A program made the position numbers and the translations under genes. From NCBI RefSeq assembly GCF_000801105.2, contig NC_079515.1:33751407-33815406 (forward strand): a stretch of DNA of 64,000 nt, given 5' to 3'. Positions 36,020 through 46,712 of this stretch are shown in pieces. The stretch is from Raphanus sativus. Lineage: Eukaryota; Streptophyta; Magnoliopsida; Brassicales; Brassicaceae. Below the pieces are notes generated by a model. That model made no database searches. It worked only from the letters and a program-made list of their open reading frames with translations, and was not told where the DNA came from. Positions within the stretch are counted from its first letter, which is position 1; each line of letters begins with the position of its first letter.

Positions 36020-36905
36020 GGTGGTATCAGAGCCGCGTTTCTTTGATTTCTCAATCGAAGAACGATTCTGGATGTCATGGTGCGTATTAGCATCTATCCT
36101 ATCCGGGGCGAAAGTCCTTTTGTTGAGAGAGAAGAGAACCATGAGATCTATCGAGAGATTTATGGTGATCCGATCTACGACGTGTATGAAGATGATGTTC
36201 AAGTTATTGAGTTTGTCTTCAAAGAGGGATCTTTTGAAAATCAGAGCCGTGCAAAAATAGGGCGAAATTGTGTTGATGAAGATTTCGTGCATGATCTACT
36301 GCGTGCAAAGTTTGTGCAAAAACGGATTTGTGAATATTCATGTTATAAACAGATCCGTGCAAAAATCGTGCAAAACATGCTATTGAAGATTCGAGGAAGA
36401 GTTAAGGCTTCTCTCTAGTTCTATCCTTTAAGGCTTCCGCTATATCAGGTGGTATCAGAGCCGCGTTTCTTTGGTTTCTCAATCGAAGAACAATTCTGGA
36501 TGTTATGGTGAGTATTAGCATCTATCCTATCCGGGGCGAAAGTCCTTTTGTTGAGAGAGAAGAGAACCATGAGATCTATCGAGAGATTTATGGTGATCCG
36601 ATCTACGACGTGTATGAAGATGATGTTCAAGTTATTGAGTTTGTCTTCAAAGAGTGATCTTTTGAAAATCAGAGCCGTGCAAAAATAGGGCGAAATTGTG
36701 TTGATGAAGATTTCGTGCATGATCTACTGCGTGCAAAGTTTGTGCAAAAACGGATTTGTGAATATTCATGTTATAAACAGATCCGTGCAAAAATCGTGCA
36801 AAATATGCTATTGAAGATTCGAGGAAGAGTTTTTCTTGGAAAACAAGATGGATTCAAAGACTACGAACAAGATTTGAGGACGAATCTTCTCCAACCTGGA
36901 GAGAA

Positions 36906-37243
36906 TGATGTAGATAGATATTTGAAAATATTCCAAATATCTTATTATTGTTTCTATTAATTATTTTAGATAATTATCTTTAATATTTTAGGGTTTTATG
37001 GTTTTATATATATAGCCGTTGGCTTATGGTTGTATTCAGTTTATGATTTGATTAATAAAAGTTAAGAGTTTTCTCTTTTGTTCCTTGTTTTCGGTAGATC
37101 ATTGGTGATCTCAACGAATTTAAGAAGACATTGATCTTAGGCATTCTTAGACTAAATAAGATCATTGTGATTATCCTACTTTTCCGGGTATTCTCAAAAT
37201 CAACGGATCTCTAGTCCTATCCTTACAGGCTTCCGCTATATCA
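36906..37243 (+). repeat. 3' LTR of the TRIM
   Basis: 338 bp, the same length as the 5' LTR and about 97% alike by eye, ending CTATATCA directly before the ATACT duplication. Confidence 0.92.
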
Positions 37244-37248
37244 ATACT

Positions 37249-40190
37249 TCACATTGGTTTTGTGTTCAACATAAATTGATCCGTGATTTAAATCAGGAAG
37301 AACATTAAATCTTTTACTTTTTATGGGTAAAGAAAAAAAATGCTGAAATTCTTTTTCTTAAAAATAATAATAATAAAACTACACAACACCACATTAATCG
37401 AATATTTGGTTGATGAGGACTGGTTCGAAGTTTCGTCCAACATTGGTTATATGTTAAAAGCTGATAAATTTCTTCTCGAATAATGAGAGGATAAGAGAAC
37501 TAAAAATCATATTGATCATTAGATTCTATAGTGAAATATTATGACCTAAATGCGTTAGACCTATTTTCTTTAATTTTTTTTTCGGCATTTTTCGTTTCCT
37601 CTTATGTCTCTGATATTGCTATTAATGTAAATATATAAAAATGTGCTTCTTAAGCAGTACGCTTCCAATTCTCCACTTGTAAACACTATGATTGTTCCTG
37701 CAACTTATATATCATTTTAGTATATAGTCTATATATATAGCTACACTTTTTCGTGAGTAAAACGTACGTACTATCGATTGATGTCTCCTATATTGTGAGT
37801 TTTTTCTTCTTTTCTGTTAAGATGCATGTAGTGTGGTGTTTCGCTATATATTTTAATAGCATATATGCATGTAAAAAATGTATGGCGGCAAAAGAAACTA
37901 TTGTTTAATGGAAATATATAGTTTTCTTCTTTTTTTTGCAACCGGAAAGATGTAGTTATTAATCTATTGTTTATAAAGTTGAAGCAACAACAAAAAATGG
38001 CGTTTAAATTTTGTGCTCTTAATTATAAAAAATAGTGCAAACAATACAGATTAAAAAACCTTTACTCAATAAAAGAAGACAATAAATTTAAAATATGAAA
38101 TATAAAATAAGAAAGTAAAATAGCGAGTAAAAAACAAAATCAATGTTTTCATATATTTTTCTTTCATCTCCTTGGATGATGGGACCGATAAACCGTCTGA
38201 GTTTACTGATAAAGTTTTACTAATTACATTCAGGATATCACACGTTTTCTTGCCAGCCCGAGTTTGAAGACCAATCGGTTAAGCTTGTTCGATCCTAACC
38301 AGTCAAGTCACATAAATTTACTATATCTTGCGGTTGAAGACGCTCCGCTGGTCCCACTAGAAAGTATATATGATTGATCTCGTGAGTCCGGCTGGTCCTA
38401 GCCACTGTCAAGTCAGCCATTGCCAACGAACCACCGTTCTTTCAGGTCTAATGAGTGTGTCTTGGTGGACCCGTTATCATTTTATGGAGCCCAAGTAGTG
38501 TGCTACACGTGAAGCTCATGTGTGAGTTTGAATTTGGTTAACCTATTTCTAATTTTCTACATACACCTATCCATATATATATATATATGGCATTGAATGA
38601 TCTCCAATAACAGACACGAGTGACATGACCCATGTATGTTGTTAATACAAAACTTGTCTTTAATGCAAAGTAATGAATTGCAGCTAGTTTTTTTCTCTTA
38701 ACCTGAGATCATGTGTTTCTCTGGTGGTAAACTGACCAAAATGTTAATGAAACATGTTTCAGTAAAGATCGAAGATTGATTGTGACTTTGCAGAAGGAAG
38801 ATCCTATATTTTATTTGATAAAACGTTGGAAATAAAATTGATCTTATTTGTTTGGAGTAGTTTAGTTGGATTTTAACGTAGAAATATTTTGAGAGGTTAA
38901 CTAGTGGCAATCATATTGTTATTACATGCTCGAAAGAAATCAAAAGAGGTTATATGTGGTGTAAGTTAACATAATCTCTTGAGGCGTGATTGGTTTGATT
39001 GTGGAGATCATTTCACCAAATATGTATTCATGGTCATATAAGCCTATAAGAGTATGACGACCAAATATACAAATAATTGGGCACATTAGAGTTTAATTTT
39101 GTCTTACTAAAGAAATTATTCTACATTATATAATAGAAAAAACAGAATTTCAAGTGTGTTGGAGTAGGCATAATTAGCTCTTTATTCTGTTGTACTGATT
39201 GATATTTTTTTGGTTTTTGCAATGCAATGTTGGCATTATATTACTCATTGATTTATTCAGTAATCATACTATTGACATCAATGACATGCATCAAACAGCA
39301 TAAATGAAGAAAATTATTGCAGCATTTTTGTAACGGTGATATGTTCTTCTTTTATTTGTAAGCCTTTAACCAATCAAAGTTTCTACCTTTAATCACAAGA
39401 GAGTATATCCTACATTAAAGTATAAAAAATCACCCGTGCACAAGAGTCATAAATAATATAGTTGTCTAAAAAATAAGCTCAAATGTAAATAATTACAAAA
39501 ATTTAATCATGCAATTCTTTAGTGCTAAATATATTTGCACTTTGTGAAGACGTTTCCTCCACAACTTGTCAACGTTCCCACCTAATACTAAATTATTAGG
39601 GAGAAAACCTTCGTTTTCTTCTAATATTGGTATTAGAGTCACCTCATAGGTTAATAATAATGAGAATTATAAATACTAATCATATGACTAAGAAATTAGA
39701 ACAAACAAAGGGTTCGAATGATTGTACATCATTTAATATGTAATAGATTACTCTATAGTAATTGCAATGAATATATCTTGATTATTTCTTTGCAGAATCT
39801 GATGAAGAAATTATATATACTTATATATTTTATTTTATTCATAAAAAATATATTCTAGATTGATATTTATAAAATATTACGTTTTATAAGATTTTTATTT
39901 AAATTATGCATAAAAGAATATATCTCTTGTTAACGGGCTTTTAGACATACATGATGGGTTGGGCTCAAGATTTATTCAGTTATTTTGGAAAGTTGTCAAA
40001 GTAAGAAAATGATGCATCTACAACTACATTGGATAGCAAAGAAAAAATATTGAATATTTTCTGGTACATATTGATTCCGGAATCTTAAAGACGAGCGATA
40101 CATTGTACTATTACTATTTGTTATATACACAAACTGACAAAAGCAACAGAAATTTTCGATAAAAAGAAACTAAAAAATATATTAGTCTCT
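37249..40190. other. AT-rich intergenic DNA
   Basis: I see no gene. A short (TA)n run lies at about 38573-38589. The block 38230-38480 is less AT-rich and could be an old element, but has no ends or coding. In A. thaliana a PPR gene (At5g62370, from memory) occupies this interval; no such frame is present. Confidence 0.45.
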
Positions 40191-40784
40191 CTAGCCATGA
40201 ATATAAGCAAAGTGATTAATCAAAGCTGAAGCATTACTCGTTAGATGAGCAATAACCAAAATCCTCCCTCTAACCAAATCCTTGACTTTCCCATTCATGT
40301 CAGCTCCTCCAAAACCATCCGAGCACGTGTTCTCATCGGTCAGAGCCGCGCTAACCCAAGTCTGAATATCACTCATGTAGATTTCGTAGTTCGAGCCACT
40401 TAACAGACCCATCTCACCTATCGATTTCCTAAGCTCCGCCAACGTGTCACCTAGCTCCTCAACGCAGTCTCTCATGGCCGAGACTTCTCTGGGCTTGAGC
40501 TGACTACTCGAGAGACGCACCATCATTGCTGATGTGGCTTTAACCGAGGCTAATGTGATGTTGAGAGCCGCGTGAGCCATGAGTTTGTGGCTGGTTTGGA
40601 TGAGACTGGATTGAGTTGAGAGTGAAGTGACACAGAGTTTTTGATATGTTGTGAATTTGCATGATGATTTTACGAACTCCGTGTTTGTTGTTGTTGCTGT
40701 ATGGACCGACTTGAGCGTGGTTATCGTAATGGTAATGAGAAGAGATGTGAGGAAGTGATGATTAAATCTAAGAGATCCAGCCAT
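40191..40784 (-). CDS. Plant invertase/pectin methylesterase inhibitor
   Basis: A single-exon 197-aa secreted protein. Residues 1-30 form a signal peptide (FLTSLLITITITTLKSVHTA). The PMEI domain has its four conserved cysteines at C42 and C51 (SCKFTTYQKLC), C107 (RDCVEEL) and C154 (ENTCSDGF), which form two disulfides in this family, and the conserved AALTDENTC block. Such proteins act in the cell wall on pectin methylesterase or on acid invertase; which one cannot be told from sequence. A TATATATA stretch lies at about 40857-40865, some 75 bases before the start. By order it matches At5g62360. Confidence 0.93.
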   Translation of the reverse strand: MAGSLRFNHHFLTSLLITITITTLKSVHTATTTNTEFVKSSCKFTTYQKLCVTSLSTQSSLIQTSHKLMAHAALNITLASVKATSAMMVRLSSSQLKPREVSAMRDCVEELGDTLAELRKSIGEMGLLSGSNYEIYMSDIQTWVSAALTDENTCSDGFGGADMNGKVKDLVRGRILVIAHLTSNASALINHFAYIHG

Positions 40785-40997
40785 TCTTATATAGTATGAG
40801 TTATATGAGATTGTGAATGTGATGATGTTGTTGTAGCGTTTCTATTTAACTGAGGTGTATATATAGATAAATTATTTAGATGATATTCATTTAACAGAAA
40901 AAATAATACGCAAGTGGGAATTTGATTGCATGAATGAAGATGTTTTATAAGGAAAATGAGAAAAAATAAAAAGAAATATCTAACATGTGAAAGCAAC

Positions 40998-41978
40998 TCG
41001 GTGGTTAAATATAGAGAGAAGAGAGAGAAGAGAGAGAAAGTAATTCAAAGGTTGGATCCGGCGGTCGACCGGCGCGTGAGCGTCCGGGCCGCCGCCGGCG
41101 TCCGTTTTTCTTTCAGCAAATATCACCAGTCTGTTGTTTCCCCTCCACCTCTTCCGGCTTCCGCCTCCGCCTTGTCCGAGCTCTGGCCAGCCATCAAAAC
41201 GGTGGTTCTGTTCTTGGAGTTACGACGCGGCGGCGGAGTTACGATGGTGCGGTGGAGACACTTTTAGTTCGATTCTTCTTCCGGGAGATGGAGGTTCCCT
41301 CAGCTCCGTCGACGCCAGCCTCTGTTTCCGCAACGGGGAAGCTTCTGCAGTTCTGCCGTCGTCGGTTTTTGTCTCCGGAGTGTGAAGATCTCCTCTGTCT
41401 TGCGCCGCCGGCTCTCGGCGCCTAATTTTGTAGGGTTTAATCTTTGCTTTTATTTTCTTTTCGGTTCCTTTGGTTTCGATGGTTGTAGCCTCGATGGAGG
41501 TGGATGAAGGGCTCCGATGGTTTGATCGGGCTTGCATGCGGCGTTTTCTCCCGAGTGTGGACGGTCAACGGTGGTGGATGACATCTCGCAGCGGCGATAG
41601 ATGCTCTCCGATTATGGCCACTCGAGATAGGAAAAGTGTTCGTGGTGGTGACGTTTGGAGTTGGTGAGCTCCGGTTGGGTCCGGTGAACCGAGGAGCGGT
41701 TCTCCGGTGATAGCAAGAAACAGTGGTGATGTGTTGCCTGTGTGACGCGTGTCTCTCGCGGTAGGAGAGACGCACACGTGTCCTGTTCTTTTCAGTCTAG
41801 ATTGATGCGCGGCTGCATCTCGAGTTCCCCGTAGCGCTAGGGTTTTGGTGGTTTGGGTTGGGCTGTAGGCCCAATTTCGTTGTAATTTTGGGCCCGCTGT
41901 TTATCGGGCTTTTTATTCTGTAATTTGTACTCGGTTGGGCTTGGCCCTTTTATATAATATTTTCGATGGAAAAAAAAA
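40998..41978 (+). mobile_element. LINE-like non-autonomous retroposon with poly(A) and 15-bp TSD
   Basis: A 981-bp block, strikingly GC-rich against its AT-rich surroundings, ends in a run of ten A residues and is flanked by the direct repeat acatgtgaaagcaac (40983-40997 and 41979-41993). Poly(A) plus a target duplication of this size is the mark of target-primed reverse transcription. The front has a gagagaa-rich tract and a GCCGCCGCCGG patch like plant LINE 5' regions; the end (ggcccaatttcg...ttatataatatttt) resembles LINE 3' UTRs. No reverse transcriptase or ORF1 is present. Open frames on both strands reflect composition. Confidence 0.78.
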
Positions 41979-42020
41979 ACATGTGAAAGCAACACACGGC
42001 TAAGACACTGAGTCTGGGAT

Positions 42021-42416
42021 AAGGAATTTGCAGTTTTGAGCCGAACATAATATATTTGTTTAACTAAGCATTAATAACATTTGGAATGATATGTATTTAA
42101 TTGGCTAATAGATCATTTCTACATGGCCAATTCGTGGTCTCTTTCAGAAGCAATTGGAGTCGACAAGTTGGTAATTTCCTATTGTTCAAAACGATAAAGG
42201 AATTTGCAGTTTTTTTTTTTTGAAGAAAGGCTTTAAAGGAATTTGCAGTTTTGAGCCAAACATAATATATTTGTTTAACTAAGCATTAATAACATTTGGA
42301 ATGATGTATTTAAGTGGCTAATAGATCATTTCTCCATGGCCAATTCGTGGTCTCTTTCAGAAGCAATTGGAGTCGACAAGTTGATAATTTCCGATGGTTT
42401 TATCGTTTTGAATGAT
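42021..42416. repeat. Two tandem copies of a roughly 200-bp unit
   Basis: aaggaatttgcagttttgagcc opens both copies, at about 42021 and 42236 (offset 215). Shared sequence runs through the taatagatcatttct, ggccaattcgtggtctcttt and ggagtcgacaagtt stretches. A partial third start with a T-run is at 42196-42221. Copies differ at several bases. Confidence 0.85.
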
Positions 42417-42419
42417 ACT

Positions 42420-42716
42420 CTAGTAAAGACTAATAGCCATCGTGGAAGTCAAATTGTGAACGTAATGCAACCCGCCCCCCACATTTAAGGTTCTAATCGT
42501 CCTTAGTGAATGTAAAAAAAAAACAAATATATAATTAATTGTAGTTAGGTCATCAACAACATGGCCATCCACAGTGCTTAGGAAGCTGGCTTGCATTCCA
42601 CCTTTAGAAACAGATACAATGTTCTCCACAACCACACTTCGCTTTCCACTTCCGCCATTTTCTGGTGCAGTGTCGGCGAGGTACGTAAAACTATCACCGC
42701 AAAAAGGAGGAAGCAC
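42420..42716 (-). pseudogene. Unidentified gene fragment
   Basis: A minus-strand open frame whose first 65 codons look protein-coding (FTYLADTAPENGGSGKRSVV, then SKGGMQASFLSTVDGHVVDD) and then dissolve into AT-rich sequence at about 42530. I do not recognise the family. It is probably a captured or decayed exon; no start context or neighbours support a complete gene. Confidence 0.3.
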
Positions 42717-44832
42717 TTAAAAATTGTAATGTCTTTGTGGCTTAGATAATCAGAGGAATTCGTTCCTAACTCTAATCCCACCACCTTGTTTTTTATTTCT
42801 TTTTGCCAAAGTGAGTAACTCTTTAGATTCAACTTGTAAATCTTACATTTTATATGGTATTTAGCAGAAAAGCATTTAAACCAATGAATGTGAGATATGG
42901 TTATAATCGTCCTCGTAACGTACTAGACGCAGCTGAATGTGGCCCAAAATCATTGTCTGCTCCCAAAATATCCATATTTATCCTAAACACGTCTTCACAC
43001 ACAAATATCTATAAGCAGTAGCACGTGATTCGAAATATCAACTTGTATTGTAGTGTCAATTCCATGTTGAGGTGCCATATATCTCATAACTTTCTTGCTT
43101 GTTAACTTAATTTTGTTTGATACTATAAAATTCTCTAACTTTATAATCCCCATTAATGTAAGAAATTAAGCTCTTAGGCTTCCTATATTATATACTATTA
43201 TAAGATTGATTATAAAATTACATGTAGACGATATATCCAATATTGCTATTTTATATTATAATATTATGTATGTTATATATGTATATGTAATATAAGTTGA
43301 TATATTAAATACTATTCATCGATTTGGTAGTTTATACTATATGATATCTAACATAATATCATTACTTTGTTTAAGTAAAATATCTGACATCTTAGAAAGA
43401 ATAATAGTATGGGATTTTTCAAAGGAAAAAGTTGTCTGGCACAGATGCAAATGGTGTGTATTGTACAAAAACAATATTTCACTAAATCAATCACCCTATC
43501 TTCTTGCTAATTCAAGTAATTTTTTTTTCAAAAGGTATAATAATTCAAATAAATTTGTCTACATTTTAAAGTAAAAGAAATTCATTTAAATGTTGTTTTA
43601 GAATTCTGATGTAAAATTTATTAAAAATATTTTCTATTTATATTTCTATTGGTTAAACTATGGTTAGATGTATAGATAATAACAATGTTTTATTTTAGAA
43701 ATATGCAAAACTAAATATTTACTTAATTTTGGTGCGTAAATCTAAAATGACATATTAAAATAAAACAAATTAAAATGAAGGAGTATTAAATTTTAGAGCC
43801 ACATTTGTATTACATTTTTTGGTACAATTTGTATTACAGATTCAGCCATGTTCAATGATTTTAAGATTTTTTTGTGTTGTTTTGTATTACTATTTCACAT
43901 TAGTATTTATCCAGGGGTATTTATATAAAAGGCCATATAAATTTTATTGTACATTAGGCCACAATGCCACGTCAAATTATGGGGTGGCAAAGGCAATAAT
44001 GCATTGGCCACACTATAACATGGGCTTTCAGGTCGAGAGATATTTTTCTTGGGGGAGACGTAGGTCGATCAGCATCCGTACAATATGTGTGTATTGTGTT
44101 TATGCATGGCTATAATTTTTTTTTTTTGAAAGGTGCATGGCTATAATTTGAATGATCGTGTATATACGAATGGTAAAGAATCGAAGCGACAACGAAAATC
44201 ATGGACCAAACCCCAAATTTCTGCACACTGCTTTTGAAAAAATTAGTATCCATCAGACAACCCACGTGGTTCCAACGAAGAATACGAACATATATCTAAA
44301 GATCACCAAAATTGAGTTATTCTTTTTTTTTCAATCAAATAAGACACAACTTATTAGACAAGAATTGAGTTATTCTTATGAGCCTTTTATTAGATTATTA
44401 TATTTTTCATATAGTTGTTAATGGTTTGTTTTCAACAAGATACATTTTGAGAGAGAAGATTCATATGGGATTTTACCAAAAAAAAGATTCATGTGGGCAA
44501 GCCGAAAGTATAAACAATCACTCGGCTTTTTTTTAGCTAAAGTAGTATTGTTTCCTCCTCCCCCCCCCCCCCCCAATTTTCAATTAATTGTCGACAAAGC
44601 AGTGATTCATATCGACTAATTAAGCAGACTTATATTACATGTGTCTATTTTCAACTTCTCTGTTGTTTGAAAAAGGTCGATGTTAAAACATGAAAATGTA
44701 CGGCCAACTTTTTTTTTTGAAAAAGAAAAAGATGTATGCCCAACTTGTCATAAGGAAAGTAATGCGTGTGAAAGAGAGTATATCTCAACTTGTCCATATT
44801 TTCAAAACTGTAAAAAAAAATAATCTAAATCC
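42717..44832. other. AT-rich intergenic DNA
   Basis: No credible gene. A run of about 15 C lies at 44559-44574. Several short ORFs have AT-driven composition. Confidence 0.5.
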
Positions 44833-44996
44833 TCAACTTCTTAAACTTTTATATCTCAAAATACAAATGGACAATAGTACAAACCAAATAAGAAAAAAAA
44901 ATCTAACCAACTCGGCATATATATATTACATTTACGGAGACCATTATATATATTATTTATATATGAGATGCCACAAAATATTTCTTAAAACTTAAA

Positions 44997-45611
44997 TTAA
45001 TACTTCTTAGCAAATGCATTAATCAAGGACAGGGCGTTGCTAGTTTCGTGACCCACGTTAACAATTCTAGCTCGAACCGAGTTCTTGATCCTTCCATCCA
45101 TGACCCGACCCGAGAAACCATCGGAGCAAGTGTTCTCATCTGTCAAAGCCGCACTAGTCCAAGTCTGAGCATTACTCATGTGGAACGCAAACTGATCTTG
45201 ATTTTTGGCACTCCCACATAGCTTCATCTCTTGGACCGACTTGGTCAAACGGTCAATGGTATCGTTGATCTCCTCAACGCAGTCCTTGATGGCTTCGACC
45301 TCGCGCTTCTTAAGGCCCTTGAAACGCGTCAGACGCGAGACGAAGAGTTTGGTGGATTGGGCTCGGCTCAGGGTTACGGCTAGAGCGGTCTCGGCTAAGC
45401 GTTTAGGGCTTGTTTGTATGGCGTTTGCGTAGGCTGAGAGGGAGTGGAAGCACACGGCTGGGTATGTGGTGGTTTTGCAAGAGGATTGGATGAAGTTCAC
45501 GGCTTTGTTGGAGGCTCCAGCCCGTGAGGCTGCGGTGGCGGCAGTGAGCGCCGGCGAGAAGAAGAAGAAGATTGAGAGGATTAGAAAGAGAGTTTGGTTT
45601 AGTTTTGCCAT
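44997..45611 (-). CDS. Plant invertase/pectin methylesterase inhibitor (left copy)
   Basis: A single-exon 204-aa protein. The start is placed at 45611 because it opens a signal peptide (MAKLNQTLFLILSIFFFF) and agrees with the right copy; the frame happens to stay open upstream here. PMEI cysteines are C45 and C54 (SCKTTTYPAVC), C111 (KDCVEEI) and C162 (ENTCSDGF), with an extra C132. A TATAAATA box at 45686-45693 is 75 bases upstream. It acts in the cell wall on pectin methylesterase or invertase; the target is not evident. By order it matches At5g62350, and with the inhibitor at 40191 forms a same-strand pair. Confidence 0.93.
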   Translation of the reverse strand: MAKLNQTLFLILSIFFFFSPALTAATAASRAGASNKAVNFIQSSCKTTTYPAVCFHSLSAYANAIQTSPKRLAETALAVTLSRAQSTKLFVSRLTRFKGLKKREVEAIKDCVEEINDTIDRLTKSVQEMKLCGSAKNQDQFAFHMSNAQTWTSAALTDENTCSDGFSGRVMDGRIKNSVRARIVNVGHETSNALSLINAFAKKY

Positions 45612-45685
45612 TGGTGTTTCTTGTAAGAAAGCTAGATAGGAAGTGAGAGAATTGAGTGTGTGGAGAAGAGAGAGCTGGGGTTGAA

Positions 45686-45693
45686 TATTTATA
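45686..45693 (-). promoter_or_regulatory. TATA box of the PMEI gene
   Basis: TATAAATA on the minus strand, 75 bases before the start codon. The same site is at 54588-54595 in the right copy. Confidence 0.6.
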
Positions 45694-46477
45694 GAGTGTA
45701 CAACTTTGTCTAGATTTTTTTCTATTCTACTGTTGGCCGTAATACGCGGTGGAATATAATTAAGGAAAAAAAAATCAGCGAAGAAGGAAAACAAACAGTG
45801 GATTAGACTTTTAGAAACGAAAATTCTAACCTATACACTTTGTTGGAATCTATTAATAAAAAAACGCTCAACTGATGTTTATTGAAAACTTACAAATTAC
45901 TTGTTCTTTCATAAATTCTCTAGTAGTCACCAAATGGTCTGACGTCTGAGTTGCTTATAACAAATATGAATCGCATAGAAATTAGGTTGAATCTAAGTTA
46001 GATTATCTACGAATCAATCCACCGACGCGCGAGAACCAATCAGACGTCTAAATGACGTTATATTAACGCAGGGGCAGGGCTCAATTATTTGTTGGAATTG
46101 GTTTGACATAAAATCATGGCAGGGTCCTCTCAACGTCGGTCCAGATCATAACGTGAAGTATCAATTCAAATTATATTAAACATAATCAAAAGCGAGTAGA
46201 GATAAACATTTTTCGTTTTATTCAACCCAAGGGAAGAAAAAGATACAGTAGCGATTAACGAAATTGCATCAATCAAGCCGTAATATAATACAAGAAAGTA
46301 ATAAATATTGAATGTAAATTGCATTGTCATTGTCAAAATCGAACAACAGATACGCTCACAAGTCAAAACTATTCCAGTCCCAATGATCACATTAAGTGTT
46401 TTTAACTTAACTGATAACGACAATGATCTCATAATAATTTTGTTAATCACGTTAAATTGAGATGGTACTATTTACTA

Positions 46478-46710
46478 CTCCCTCTCTTTCTTTCTGAATA
46501 AGTGTCATTTTAGAGTTGTGCACACGGATTAAAAAATCATTAAATTTTGTATATTTTTCATACAAAAACATCATTACCCATGTATTTCGACCAATAGAAA
46601 AATAAAATACAGAATAAAATTAATAAATTCTGCATTGAAATATGAAAACGACACTTATTTTGCAACGAAAAAAAATCTCTACAACAACACTTAATATGAA
46701 ACGGAGGGAG
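46478..46710. mobile_element. Stowaway-like MITE, 233 bp (left copy)
   Basis: Ends CTCCCTC... and ...ACGGAGGGAG with TA on both sides, the Stowaway (Tc1/mariner-type) pattern. Inverted similarity extends about 35 bases inward (aagtgtcatttt versus the complement of caacacttaat). No coding. Confidence 0.8.
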
Positions 46711-46712
46711 TA

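Larger units (their letters stand above)
35682..37243 (+). mobile_element. TRIM retrotransposon, 1562 bp, with internal tandem duplication
   Basis: Two 338-bp LTRs (35682-36019 and 36906-37243) start TGATGTAG and end CTACATCA or CTATATCA, and are flanked by the 5-bp target duplication ATACT (35677-35681, 37244-37248). Just inside the 5' LTR, TGGTATCAGAGC (36022-36033) is the initiator Met-tRNA primer-binding site. GGAGAGAA at 36898-36905 is a polypurine tract. The 886-bp interior holds no gag/pol, only a short relic ending in DLRTNLLQPGEND, like the end of a polyprotein. The interior is duplicated with a 428-bp offset, giving a second primer-binding site. The LTRs differ at roughly a dozen positions by eye. 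Confidence 0.92.

Noticed and set aside
41134..41777. Overlapping frames on both strands in the GC-rich block
   Set aside because: They come from high GC and few stops in the retroposon; no domain or start context is visible.
44559..44574. Poly-C run as a functional G-quadruplex
   Set aside because: A simple homopolymer with no conserved context; length is also uncertain from sequencing.
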